DNA from: an uncultured Opitutia bacterium
GTDB taxonomy: Bacteria > Verrucomicrobiota > Verrucomicrobiia > Opitutales > UBA953
Direction: 5' to 3'
Length of the DNA stretch: 23,511 nucleotides
Assembly (NCBI GenBank): GCA_937874455.1
Contig: CALNBE010000247.1
Coordinates: 1 to 23,511 of the forward strand
Shown here: positions 1 through 7,480 of the stretch, piece after piece
Layout of the letters: every line of letters begins with the position of its first letter
How positions within the stretch are numbered: the stretch's first letter is position 1
Made by a program: the position numbers and the translations under genes
Notes under the pieces: model-generated
What the model saw: the letters and a program-made list of their open reading frames with translations, nothing else
Told to the model about the DNA's origin: nothing
The model's database searches: none

Positions 1-1124
1 ACGTCGTCTATCCAACGGCCCACCCGCCAGCCCGCGTCGCCGATGCCGCCAAGACGCGCCACTTCCTCCTCCGTGAGGCGATCCGCCACTCCGTTTTTGG
101 GGATGAAGTTTTTGGAGGCAAGGTGCCCCGTGCCGCTGTAGTCCTTGTTGGTCACGGAAACCAAGTCGTGTCCGGCATCCAAGGCCAGGTGTCGGTTCCA
201 GCTCACGGCCAAAATGTCATCGCCAGTGCCGATGAAGCGGAAGGTGCCAGACTTGGGCGCGCGCACGCTGCCGGAGTAGTGCACCAGCCACCGGCTCGCT
301 TGAACCTGGGGCACTTTGAAGGCATTGGGCGCATCGCTCGCAGGCATCGCAGGAAAGAAAAGTTGCTTGGTGGCCAACTTGGTCGAGCTGCTGAAAAAAT
401 CCTTTAACATGGTTTCGCGATAGCCGCGTTGCACAAAACTGCGGACCCGTTCCACGTAGGCCATTTTGCTCTCATTGTCATTTCCCGCCATCGGAGTCGC
501 CGTGCCGTCCGCCTTTTGCTTCAAATCGTAAAAGGTACCCACAAGTCCCGCATTGGCTCCCCATCCCGCGCCGCCAAAGGGGCTCACAAAATTTTTCCCA
601 CCACCGACACCCAACCCCTTGCCGGTCCCAATGCCACCACCCGACCCGCCACCCAGCCCCTTGGAGCTGCCACCCATCACATTGCCAGTGACCATGGAGT
701 TCATGTCCATGTTCGGCATGTCGGGCAAGGAAACCCCGGTGCCTCCCTGCACGACCAACTTGCTCGGAGAACTCACCATGCTCTGCACATTTTTGGGCTG
801 GATCCGGTGTTCAAATATCTGGGCCTTTGGCCCGCCATCCCCTCCGCCGGCACCGCTGGCAAAAGTATTGTCTTCCGGCTTGTCGGCCCCCACCACAAAG
901 GTGCTGATAACCCAGTAAATTCCGACCAGTACCAAGACGAGATGCAGACCTAGAGAAATTAAAAATCCGTCGCCGCCAAAACGGTTCCATATCGTTTTGC
1001 GGCGGATTTCCTTTGTCGCTTCCTCCGTCGGCGCAAACTCATCAGAAGTAATGACCTGAATGGAAGATTCGTCGGCCACCGGATTTTCATCCGACTGCGG
1101 CGGGGTATGGTGTTCGTCTGACAT
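1..1124 (-). CDS. Glycine-rich single-pass membrane protein with PA14-like C-terminal region (partial, runs off left edge)
   Basis: Open for 374 codons from ATG at 1124 to the window edge, so the C-terminus is missing. Residues 1-50 are acidic then basic (RRKTIWNRFGG). One hydrophobic segment spans about 53-79, after which the chain would be outside the cytoplasm. Residues 91-190 are very rich in Gly with Met/Asn/Ser and contain runs such as GLGGGSGGGIG. From about 195 the chain becomes ordered: GLVGTFYDLKQ, and further on SGSVRAPKSGTFRFIGTGDD, which resembles the PA14 beta-barrel fold (a strand, then sG-Y-F and a DD turn). The N-terminal anchor plus Gly-rich linker recalls TonB-like proteins, but I see no TonB C-terminal domain in what is present. 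The frame stays open upstream to an ATG at 1262; I prefer 1124 because the extra residues look non-coding. No Shine-Dalgarno sequence precedes it. Function is unknown; a ligand- or glycan-binding envelope role is inference. Confidence 0.8.
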   Translation of the reverse strand, partial: MSDEHHTPPQSDENPVADESSIQVITSDEFAPTEEATKEIRRKTIWNRFGGDGFLISLGLHLVLVLVGIYWVISTFVVGADKPEDNTFASGAGGGDGGPKAQIFEHRIQPKNVQSMVSSPSKLVVQGGTGVSLPDMPNMDMNSMVTGNVMGGSSKGLGGGSGGGIGTGKGLGVGGGKNFVSPFGGAGWGANAGLVGTFYDLKQKADGTATPMAGNDNESKMAYVERVRSFVQRGYRETMLKDFFSSSTKLATKQLFFPAMPASDAPNAFKVPQVQASRWLVHYSGSVRAPKSGTFRFIGTGDDILAVSWNRHLALDAGHDLVSVTNKDYSGTGHLASKNFIPKNGVADRLTEEEVARLGGIGDAGWRVGRWIDD

Positions 1125-1326
1125 TGCGATTTGATTAAGAGTTAAAAAACCTGTGAGTTGTTGGTTAAACGTCGATACGCAATTTTTCTTAGGAAGATTT
1201 CCCGCGTTGAAACCAGGATGTTTCTGTCGCCACAAAACGCCATCAAAATAGCTCATAAGCATTTATATTACAACGGAAAAGGATCTTCTAGATGATGAGA
1301 TGCGCCCTGAAACATCGGATCGGGGC

Positions 1327-3228
1327 CTATTTTTCCTCCGTCTGTTCAATCGCGGCCGCCTCTTTTTCCAACTGGTCAACCAGTGCGTTCATCTGATCCA
1401 CCACCGCCTGAATCGGCGCTTTTTGGGTGAGATCCACTCCGGCCTTTTTCAATTGCGCGACAGGATAGTCATTTCCCCCGCTCTTCAGCAAAGTCAGATA
1501 ACGCTCCAAGGCCGCCTGCCTTTCCTCCGCGGTGCCGGTTTTCAGAGCCTGATAGATTTGCGCCGAGGCGGCAAAGGAAGTCGCGTATTGGTAAACATAG
1601 TAAGGCGAGTTGAAAAAGTGCGGGACGCGCGCCCAAGTCTTGGGTTTCCACTCGTCGTATTCGACCGTGTCGCCATAAAATGACCGGAGCACCTCAGTGT
1701 AAATTTCCGTCAGTACTGCGGCAGTGAGCGGTTCCCCTCGCTCAACCCGCCGATGCGCCTCCAGCTCATAGGCAGCAAACATCACCTGACGGTAAAAAGT
1801 CCTCATCACACTGTCAGTGGCGTGCTCAAGCAGGAAAAATCGCTCCTTCGGGTTGTCAGTACGCGCCAGCAACTCGTCCAGCAGCAGGCGCTCGTTGAGC
1901 GTGGAGGCCACCTCGGCAACAAAGATGGTGTATCGAGAGGTTTCCCACGGCTGGTTTTCATCCGAGAAAATCGAGTGCATCGTATGCCCCAGTTCGTGTG
2001 CCAGCGTGAAGGCGGCTCCCATCGTGTCGTTGTGATTGAGCAGCACATAGGGGCCAACACCATAGACGCCGCTGTTGTAGGCACCGCTGCGTTTTCCAAC
2101 ATTTTGGTAAACATCAATGTGACCGCTTTGCAAAAATGCCGCCAACTTTTCCTGATATTCCCGTCCCAGCGGTTTAACCGCATCGGCCACCAGCAAACAG
2201 GAGTCCGCGTAGCTCCATTCCTTGTCGGAACGGTAAATGGGAATTTTGTGATCGTAGAGATAACTTTTTTTCAACCCCAACAGCCGTTGCCGGAGCCGAA
2301 TGTACCGCTGAAGCGGTCCGTTCCCGGCCTTCGCGGTGGCAATGAGATTTTCCACCACCGCAGGAGGGATGTCATTCCCCTCCAGTGCCGCAGTCAAAGT
2401 ATCGGGATAGTTGCGGGCACGGGCGCGGGCCCAATCATATTGCAGGATGCCGTTGTAAATGGCGGCATAGGTGTTCAGCCACGGTGTATAGGCGGAGTAA
2501 AAAAGCTCGGTTACCCGGCCGCGCTCCTCTTGGTCCCGGCTCTTTTCCAACGCGAGATTAAAGTTTCCCGGCGTCAAAGTCAGCGTTTCGCCCGAAGCCA
2601 GAGTAATGGTCGCGAACCGGATGTCCCCGGTGCTGAAGTTTTGAAAAATCGCGTGCGGGGCATTGTTGACTTGCGAGAAATAGGAAAGCAATTCCTCCGA
2701 AGCGGCATCCAGCACGTGCGATTTCAACCGGTAGGTGCGCTCAATCGCGAACCGATAGCGAGCCAGGTTCGTTTTTTTCCCCATCCAGTCCCGAATGGTT
2801 GCCTCCGGGATGTTGAGCAGTTCAGGGGAAAACCATGCGGTGGCCTGACCAAAGCGCGCACTGAGAGCCGCAACTTCCTCCGCCTTCGCCGCGATCACTG
2901 CATCGCGCGTGTCGGCATCGCGCTGGAATTGCACATAGGCCCCGATCTTTCGCAAGGCAAGTGTGAGCGAAAACAAATCGTCATAAGCCTCCGCCACGGC
3001 ATCCGGGCCATTGGCAAAGCTGCCCGCCCGTTTCGCCAGCGTCTGAATCCGCGTGTCGGCATCGACCAGCGCCTGCCGCCAAGCCATGTCATCAGCATAG
3101 ATTTGCGTCACATCCCATTTATATTCTGCGGGGATTTTGTCGCGATCCAGAGTTGCAGGTTTCGCTCCGGCCAGGCTGGAGAAAGCCATCACGGCCAGAG
3201 TTCCGAAGTAGAAAGTGAAGTTGTACAT
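1327..3228 (-). CDS. pepF: Secreted M3 family metallopeptidase, oligoendopeptidase F-like
   Basis: A 633-residue zinc peptidase predicted to cleave short peptides. The zinc site is clear: HELGH at residues 411-415 and a third ligand E439 in FVAEVAST, the spacing expected of M3B/PepF enzymes. The sequence TRSxGAYNSGVYGVGPYVLLN-like block before it and the C-terminal PYYVYQYATSFAASAQI block are also typical of PepF. The frame is open far upstream, but ATG at 3228 is chosen because it starts a signal peptide (MYNFTFYFGTLAVMAFSSLAGA) and because the upstream part overlaps the divergent pyrophosphatase gene. Export is unusual, as most PepF proteins are cytoplasmic; the enzyme is probably periplasmic. 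It is divergent from the pyrophosphatase, with 126 bases between starts. No clear terminator is seen after the TAG stop, and no Shine-Dalgarno sequence precedes the start. Family assignment is secure; the natural substrate is unknown. Confidence 0.93.
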   Translation of the reverse strand: MYNFTFYFGTLAVMAFSSLAGAKPATLDRDKIPAEYKWDVTQIYADDMAWRQALVDADTRIQTLAKRAGSFANGPDAVAEAYDDLFSLTLALRKIGAYVQFQRDADTRDAVIAAKAEEVAALSARFGQATAWFSPELLNIPEATIRDWMGKKTNLARYRFAIERTYRLKSHVLDAASEELLSYFSQVNNAPHAIFQNFSTGDIRFATITLASGETLTLTPGNFNLALEKSRDQEERGRVTELFYSAYTPWLNTYAAIYNGILQYDWARARARNYPDTLTAALEGNDIPPAVVENLIATAKAGNGPLQRYIRLRQRLLGLKKSYLYDHKIPIYRSDKEWSYADSCLLVADAVKPLGREYQEKLAAFLQSGHIDVYQNVGKRSGAYNSGVYGVGPYVLLNHNDTMGAAFTLAHELGHTMHSIFSDENQPWETSRYTIFVAEVASTLNERLLLDELLARTDNPKERFFLLEHATDSVMRTFYRQVMFAAYELEAHRRVERGEPLTAAVLTEIYTEVLRSFYGDTVEYDEWKPKTWARVPHFFNSPYYVYQYATSFAASAQIYQALKTGTAEERQAALERYLTLLKSGGNDYPVAQLKKAGVDLTQKAPIQAVVDQMNALVDQLEKEAAAIEQTEEK

Positions 3229-3354
3229 GAGACAAAATAAACCGCATCTCGATACCGGCACCACGGGTTTCGTCCAGTGCGAACCGTCCCATTCTGGCGC
3301 ATTCAGCTTTTGCTTGCTGCAGCCATTACAGAACTTAATCCTCCGCGGCCTCGC

Positions 3355-5022
3355 ATGGACTCCCTTACTTACATCATCGGTCATAAAAACCCCGACGCGG
3401 ACGCCGTTTGCTCCGCCATTGCCTATGCGGCCTTCAAAGAAGCCATTGGAGAGAAAAATTGCATCCCGGCCCGTTGTGGGAATTCCAACGCCCGCATTGA
3501 CGCCATCCTCGACACTTTTGGCGTGCCGCTGCCGGTTTTCATTGGCGACATTACCCCGCGCATCACCGACATCATGCACCGCGATCCTTTTGTCTGCCGA
3601 CTCGACGACACCTGCGGCCAGGCGATGGAGATTCTTGACTCGCACAACATTCGTGCCCTTCCAGTCCTTGACAAGGAACGCAAGTTGCAGGGCGTCGTCT
3701 CCATTTTTGACCTCGGGACCCATTTCATTCCCCAACCCAACCAGCCACAACTGCTGCGCAAAGTGCGGTGCAGCATCAGCGATGTACTCAAAACACTGAA
3801 TGGCACTCCAGTGGTGCTCTTCGATGAAAACCGCATCGACAACCTGCACGTGCGTATCGGGGCGATGGACGTGCATTCCTTTGGCCGGATCACCTTCTCG
3901 GGAGAAATTCCCCCGGAGCAATCCATCATCGTGGTCGGCGACCGGCTCGACATCCAAGAGCGCGCCATCCACATGGGTGTGCGCCTGATCGTGGTCACCG
4001 GGAATCTGGCAGTCAACGCGGGTATTGTGCATCTCGCAAAGGAAAAGGGCGTCTCCATCATCAACAGCCCCACCGATAGCGCCAGTACCGCCTGGCTTAT
4101 CCGTGCCGCCAACAAGCTCGAATCATTGCTGCCGCTGCAAAAAGCCCCAATTACTTTTTCCGCTCAGGAAAAACTTTCCGTCGTACTCAAAAAACTGGCC
4201 ACCACCTCCGAACCCATCGACTGCGTAATCGACGACGCGCAGGTGCTGGTGGGCATTTTCTCCAAATCCGACCTGCTCAAGCCCATTCAGAAAAATTTGA
4301 TTCTGGTCGACCACAACGAACTGTCCCAAGCCGTCGACGGTGCTGCCGAGGTTAACATCCTCGAAATTATCGACCACCACCGACTCGGCAATCCGCCCAC
4401 CCACCAGCCGATCCTTTTCATCAATCGTCCACTCGGCTCCACCTGCACAATCATTGCCGACATGTTTCACGCGCGCGGCTTGACGCCCGCCCCGGCCATC
4501 GCCGGCATCATGATGGGAGGAATTATTTCCGACACGCTACTGCTGCAAAGCCCCACCACAACCCCACGCGATGCCGAAGTGCTGGAATGGCTTGCCAGCA
4601 TTGCCAACAAGCCGGCCTCCGAGCTTGCGGAAACCATTTTCAGCTCCGGATCCGTGCTGCGCAACAGCAGCGCCGACAAGATCATCACCGCCGATTGCAA
4701 GCAATACGAGGAGGATGGTCGCCGGTTTTCCGTTTCCCAAGTCGAGGAACTGGGGTTTACCATCTTTTGGGACAAAGCGGAGGAGCTGCTGCACGCGCTG
4801 GAACATTACCGCCGGGAAAACGGCCTCTTTTTCTCCGCACTGCTGGTCACCGACATCAATACGCAAAACTCCCTGCTACTGGTGCAGGGCAACGCCGATT
4901 TTATCAATGCAATCACCTACCCGTCACGTGAGGACCGAGAAATTTTCGACCTGCCCGGAATCGTCAGCCGCAAAAAGCAACTGATCCCCTATCTGACCAG
5001 TCTGCTTGGCATAACCGCCTGA
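3355..5022 (+). CDS. Manganese-dependent (family II) inorganic pyrophosphatase with CBS and DRTGG regulatory domains
   Basis: Hydrolyses pyrophosphate to phosphate in the cytoplasm, pulling biosynthetic reactions forward. The 555-residue protein has the DHH phosphoesterase fold split by a regulatory insert. The N-terminal metal site is GHKNPDADAV (residues 9-18). CBS 1 lies at about 72-122, DRTGG at about 139-250 (VVGDRLDIQERAI, then LIVVTGN) and CBS 2 at about 263-312. The core then resumes with LVDHNE (318-322) and IDHH (339-342), followed by the DHHA2 domain with GIISDTLLL and the substrate-binding SRKKQ at 538-542. In characterised relatives such inserts bind adenine nucleotides and tune activity; that this one does so is inference. 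ATG 3355 is chosen over an in-frame start at 3277, since the motif begins eight residues in. There is no Shine-Dalgarno sequence. The gene converges with the FG-GAP gene over a terminator hairpin. Confidence 0.95.
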   Translation: MDSLTYIIGHKNPDADAVCSAIAYAAFKEAIGEKNCIPARCGNSNARIDAILDTFGVPLPVFIGDITPRITDIMHRDPFVCRLDDTCGQAMEILDSHNIRALPVLDKERKLQGVVSIFDLGTHFIPQPNQPQLLRKVRCSISDVLKTLNGTPVVLFDENRIDNLHVRIGAMDVHSFGRITFSGEIPPEQSIIVVGDRLDIQERAIHMGVRLIVVTGNLAVNAGIVHLAKEKGVSIINSPTDSASTAWLIRAANKLESLLPLQKAPITFSAQEKLSVVLKKLATTSEPIDCVIDDAQVLVGIFSKSDLLKPIQKNLILVDHNELSQAVDGAAEVNILEIIDHHRLGNPPTHQPILFINRPLGSTCTIIADMFHARGLTPAPAIAGIMMGGIISDTLLLQSPTTTPRDAEVLEWLASIANKPASELAETIFSSGSVLRNSSADKIITADCKQYEEDGRRFSVSQVEELGFTIFWDKAEELLHALEHYRRENGLFFSALLVTDINTQNSLLLVQGNADFINAITYPSREDREIFDLPGIVSRKKQLIPYLTSLLGITA

Positions 5023-5056
5023 AAAAAAGCGCGCCAGAGACAATCCCCTGACGCGC
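5022..5056 (-). terminator. Rho-independent terminator of the FG-GAP gene
   Basis: Read on the minus strand, a 9-bp stem (GCGCGTCAG pairing with CTGGCGCGC through one G-T pair, loop about 10 nt) is followed by seven T residues. It lies 24 bases past the end of the FG-GAP reading frame (5081) and touches the stop of the convergent pyrophosphatase gene. In the plus direction no T run follows the stem, so it mainly serves the minus strand. Confidence 0.85.
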
Positions 5057-5080
5057 GGTCCTTTGAACGCTTTGCCAACG

Positions 5081-7081
5081 TTACTGCTGGGGGTAAACCA
5101 GCACCCGGTCGTGCATCTGGAGAATCACATCTTTTTTCCCGTCTCCGGTAACGTCCGCAATCAGACAGTCTCGCGGTTGCATTTCCGCACTCCGTCTTCC
5201 GCGATAATGGGGATTTTCGTCAAACAACACAAAGTGTAGCACGCTGCGCCATTTTCCGTTCTGGTCGGGATGGATGATCTCCAACACGTGACTGCGCTGG
5301 TCGAAAAGCAAAACAGAGCGCCCTCCCCCTTCTGTCAATTGGCCGACCATGGCCGCCATTGGAATGAATTGCTCCAAATCGGCATCGTATATAGGATCAA
5401 TTGTCGCCTGCAATCCGCGGTGGGCCGTCGGCACTTGGATGATTTTTTCCTTGGTCAGGTAAACCAGCCGGGGCGTCGCCTCCGCTCCAACCTTTTGCGA
5501 CCAGACTAGCAACGGAGAGAAGCTTTCCGTCGGAATTTGCTGCTTGGGACGGAACACCCCGCTGTCATCGCGCTCCAACCACTCCAGCGTCTTGTCGGTT
5601 TCGTTGTATACCAGCAATACCGGCGCGTCTTGTCCGGAGAAACCACCCAGCAACGGCGTCTTCAGCCGCTTGCCAGTACCGCGCAAATTGGCCTGAAACA
5701 CCACTTCCAAATCATTCTGCGCGTTTAAAGAAAGGGCGCGCACCAATCCCTGGTTTGCCACCAATAGAGCCGGCCTTCCGGTGTTATCGACCGGGACAAA
5801 GCTGACCTCCGCCGGGGTGACACCGTCGAGCATGCTCTTGCGAAAGGCAGAATCTTTCGCGATCTCAGTGAAAGCGCCCTTTTCATCCTGTATCCAAAAA
5901 CGCATCGCCTCCCGATCCACAAATGCGGCGACATCCACACGTTCGTCTCCATTCAAATCCACTAGGCACAAAGAAGTCAGGTCCCGGCGGGTGCTTTCCA
6001 CCTCAAACAATTTCTCCAAAACGGGAGCCACAGGTTGCCCATTTTCCTCCGCGTTCGCAAAAACGAGTTTCTGGAACGCCAGCAGATCCTTTTCTCCCTT
6101 GGTCAACACAGCGACTAGGCCGGTTGCCCCACCCTGCGCAGCCAGCAACAAAGGCTTGTCGTCGCCCGTTGCCACCGGCACGGGGAAATCTGGCTTGCCG
6201 GAGGAAAACTTGACCAGTCCCAGCACACCTTCCTTCTGGCTGAGCACCAGCAATTCAGTCTTTCCTGGGACCGGAGCGACAGCAGTGATTCCAGTCAGCG
6301 AAGGATAGGACACCGGTTCTTTAAAATCGCCATCAGGCTTGCCAAGATACACCAGTAACTCCGCACCTTTGGCATCGGCCACCACCAAGTCGTCGATACC
6401 ATCGCCATTCACGTCCAGCATGGCGAGCTGGTCCGCTTTTTCGATCGCGTTATCCAGAGGATAACTGCGCAAGGGCATTGCCTCGGCTCCGCTCAAAGGG
6501 CGCGCATCCTCCGCCAGCTTCAGCAGGTTGACACGGCGCTGTTGCGGCTCCAGCGCCACCCAACGATCCGGAGCGACAGCCGGTCGGGAAAAATCCACCG
6601 CGGCTGTGGAAACTTGCAAGGACAGCTCCGGACCAAACTGGCCTTTGCCATCCGGCAAACGGATCCGCAGCACCGACTCGTTACCCGGCTCAAAGGTGCC
6701 AAGCACGGGTTTCCCATTTCCAAGCAAATCCGCCACCACCAGCCGGACTTTTTCGTTGGCAGTGCGGTAGATTTTTGGCTCCGGCAGCGATTCCTTGTCC
6801 TTTTTCTCAAAGGAATAAACGGCCAGGCCATCTTTGGTCAGCGCCACCAAAGTGGGCACGCTGTCCAACGTGGCGATGGCCAGCGAATCATTGGCCGGCA
6901 CAGGCGCGTGACGCGCATCCTTCAATCGCTTGGTCCACTTTCCCTCGGGGCCCTGAAAAACGACATTCAGGGCGCTGCGCTCGCTGGTGAATGCAATGTC
7001 CGGAAGCCCGTCGCCATTCAAATCCCCGACTGCAAGGGCCAACATCGCGGCATCGCCGGAAATGGATTCCCGACGAAACAA
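5081..7081 (-). CDS. FG-GAP/VCBS repeat protein, main (C-terminal) part of a frameshifted gene
   Basis: This 666-residue frame is the body of a predicted exported beta-propeller lipoprotein. It contains repeated calcium-binding-like loops: VGDLNGDGLPDIAF near its start, MLDVNGDGIDDLVV, LVDLNGDERVDVAAF and IADVTGDGKKDVIL at the end, separated by beta-rich blades. Such D-x-D/N-G-D-G-x-x-D repeats build integrin-alpha-like propellers that often sit at cell surfaces. The frame as printed begins at TTG 7081, has no signal sequence and lacks a plausible start. Continuing upstream in the same frame gives LWNPALDDALFRRE, which joins naturally to the end of the fragment at 7086-7424. The two pieces together make about 780 residues if one base is removed near 7108-7110. 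It ends in a strong terminator. The ligand or partner cannot be named from sequence. Confidence 0.82.
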   Translation of the reverse strand: MFRRESISGDAAMLALAVGDLNGDGLPDIAFTSERSALNVVFQGPEGKWTKRLKDARHAPVPANDSLAIATLDSVPTLVALTKDGLAVYSFEKKDKESLPEPKIYRTANEKVRLVVADLLGNGKPVLGTFEPGNESVLRIRLPDGKGQFGPELSLQVSTAAVDFSRPAVAPDRWVALEPQQRRVNLLKLAEDARPLSGAEAMPLRSYPLDNAIEKADQLAMLDVNGDGIDDLVVADAKGAELLVYLGKPDGDFKEPVSYPSLTGITAVAPVPGKTELLVLSQKEGVLGLVKFSSGKPDFPVPVATGDDKPLLLAAQGGATGLVAVLTKGEKDLLAFQKLVFANAEENGQPVAPVLEKLFEVESTRRDLTSLCLVDLNGDERVDVAAFVDREAMRFWIQDEKGAFTEIAKDSAFRKSMLDGVTPAEVSFVPVDNTGRPALLVANQGLVRALSLNAQNDLEVVFQANLRGTGKRLKTPLLGGFSGQDAPVLLVYNETDKTLEWLERDDSGVFRPKQQIPTESFSPLLVWSQKVGAEATPRLVYLTKEKIIQVPTAHRGLQATIDPIYDADLEQFIPMAAMVGQLTEGGGRSVLLFDQRSHVLEIIHPDQNGKWRSVLHFVLFDENPHYRGRRSAEMQPRDCLIADVTGDGKKDVILQMHDRVLVYPQQ

Positions 7082-7085
7082 GGCG

Positions 7086-7424
7086 TCATCCAGCGCGGGA
7101 TTCCAGAGGGCTGCGGCGCATCACCACCCTGCCCTTCCGGTCGTATACCAGCTCCGTGAAGCCCGTCTCTCCCGGCTTGCGCTGATACAGCAACTCAATG
7201 CGCCCAGTGTCATTGTTCAACACCACCAGATCATTGCGGCCATCCCCGTCGAGATCGGCCACGCTCATTGAGCGAAGATTCCAGTCCAGTTTGGTGACCA
7301 ATGGTGCGCCCAAAACAGGCACCGCGTCAGCGGCAGGCAAAGCCACCGACTCTTTTTTCTCCGCCAGCAAACAGCCGGGCAGCCCCATTAAGACCACAAC
7401 GCAAGGGAAAAGCAGACGTTTCAT
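7086..7424 (-). CDS. N-terminal fragment of the frameshifted FG-GAP repeat lipoprotein
   Basis: A 112-residue fragment from ATG 7424. It starts with a basic and hydrophobic signal sequence (MKRLLFPCVVVLMGLPGC) with Cys18 in a lipobox-like site, so the intact protein would be a lipoprotein. One FG-GAP calcium-loop motif is present, VADLDGDGRNDLVV (residues 55-68, Asp 57/59/61/65). The frame ends at TGA 7086 after an unnatural tail (SPLESRAG), while the next frame continues the repeat pattern without a gap. The frames are both open only between 7086 and about 7121. This interval includes a GGG run at 7108-7110 (CCC on the coding strand). An extra C there explains the break. Whether it is a real mutation, an assembly error or +1 recoding cannot be decided here. 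A terminator lies between this start and the gene upstream. Confidence 0.8.
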   Translation of the reverse strand: MKRLLFPCVVVLMGLPGCLLAEKKESVALPAADAVPVLGAPLVTKLDWNLRSMSVADLDGDGRNDLVVLNNDTGRIELLYQRKPGETGFTELVYDRKGRVVMRRSPLESRAG

Positions 7425-7442
7425 TTTAAAGGACAAAGGTTG

Positions 7443-7473
7443 CAAAAAAAGAAGGTGCCGACTCCCGGCACCT
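7443..7473 (-). terminator. Rho-independent terminator after the secreted unknown-function gene
   Basis: On the minus strand a perfect 8-bp stem AGGTGCCG / CGGCACCT with a 5-nt loop is followed by TCTTTTTTT. It starts 8 bases after the TAG stop at 7481 and ends 19 bases before the ATG of the FG-GAP gene. The latter therefore either depends on readthrough or has its own promoter, which I could not identify. Confidence 0.9.
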
Positions 7474-7480
7474 GAGGAAG

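Noticed and set aside
553..918. Proline-rich plus-strand frame opposite the glycine-rich protein
   Set aside because: Its proline runs are simply the complement of the glycine codons of the true gene.
1125..1262. Possible 46-residue N-terminal extension of the left-edge membrane protein, in frame and free of stops
   Set aside because: Its composition is unlike coding sequence here and no signal or motif is present; kept only as an alternative start.
1753..3240. A 495-residue plus-strand open frame opposite the M3 peptidase
   Set aside because: It is antisense to a gene with an intact zinc site and signal peptide, has no recognisable motif and reflects the codon bias of the true strand.
3277..3354. 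Upstream extension of the pyrophosphatase by 26 residues
   Set aside because: The added residues are not conserved-looking, and the metal-binding motif normally begins within ten residues of the start, as it does from ATG 3355.
3229..4032. Upstream extension of the M3 peptidase by 268 residues
   Set aside because: It would overlap the divergent pyrophosphatase gene on the other strand and bury the signal peptide.
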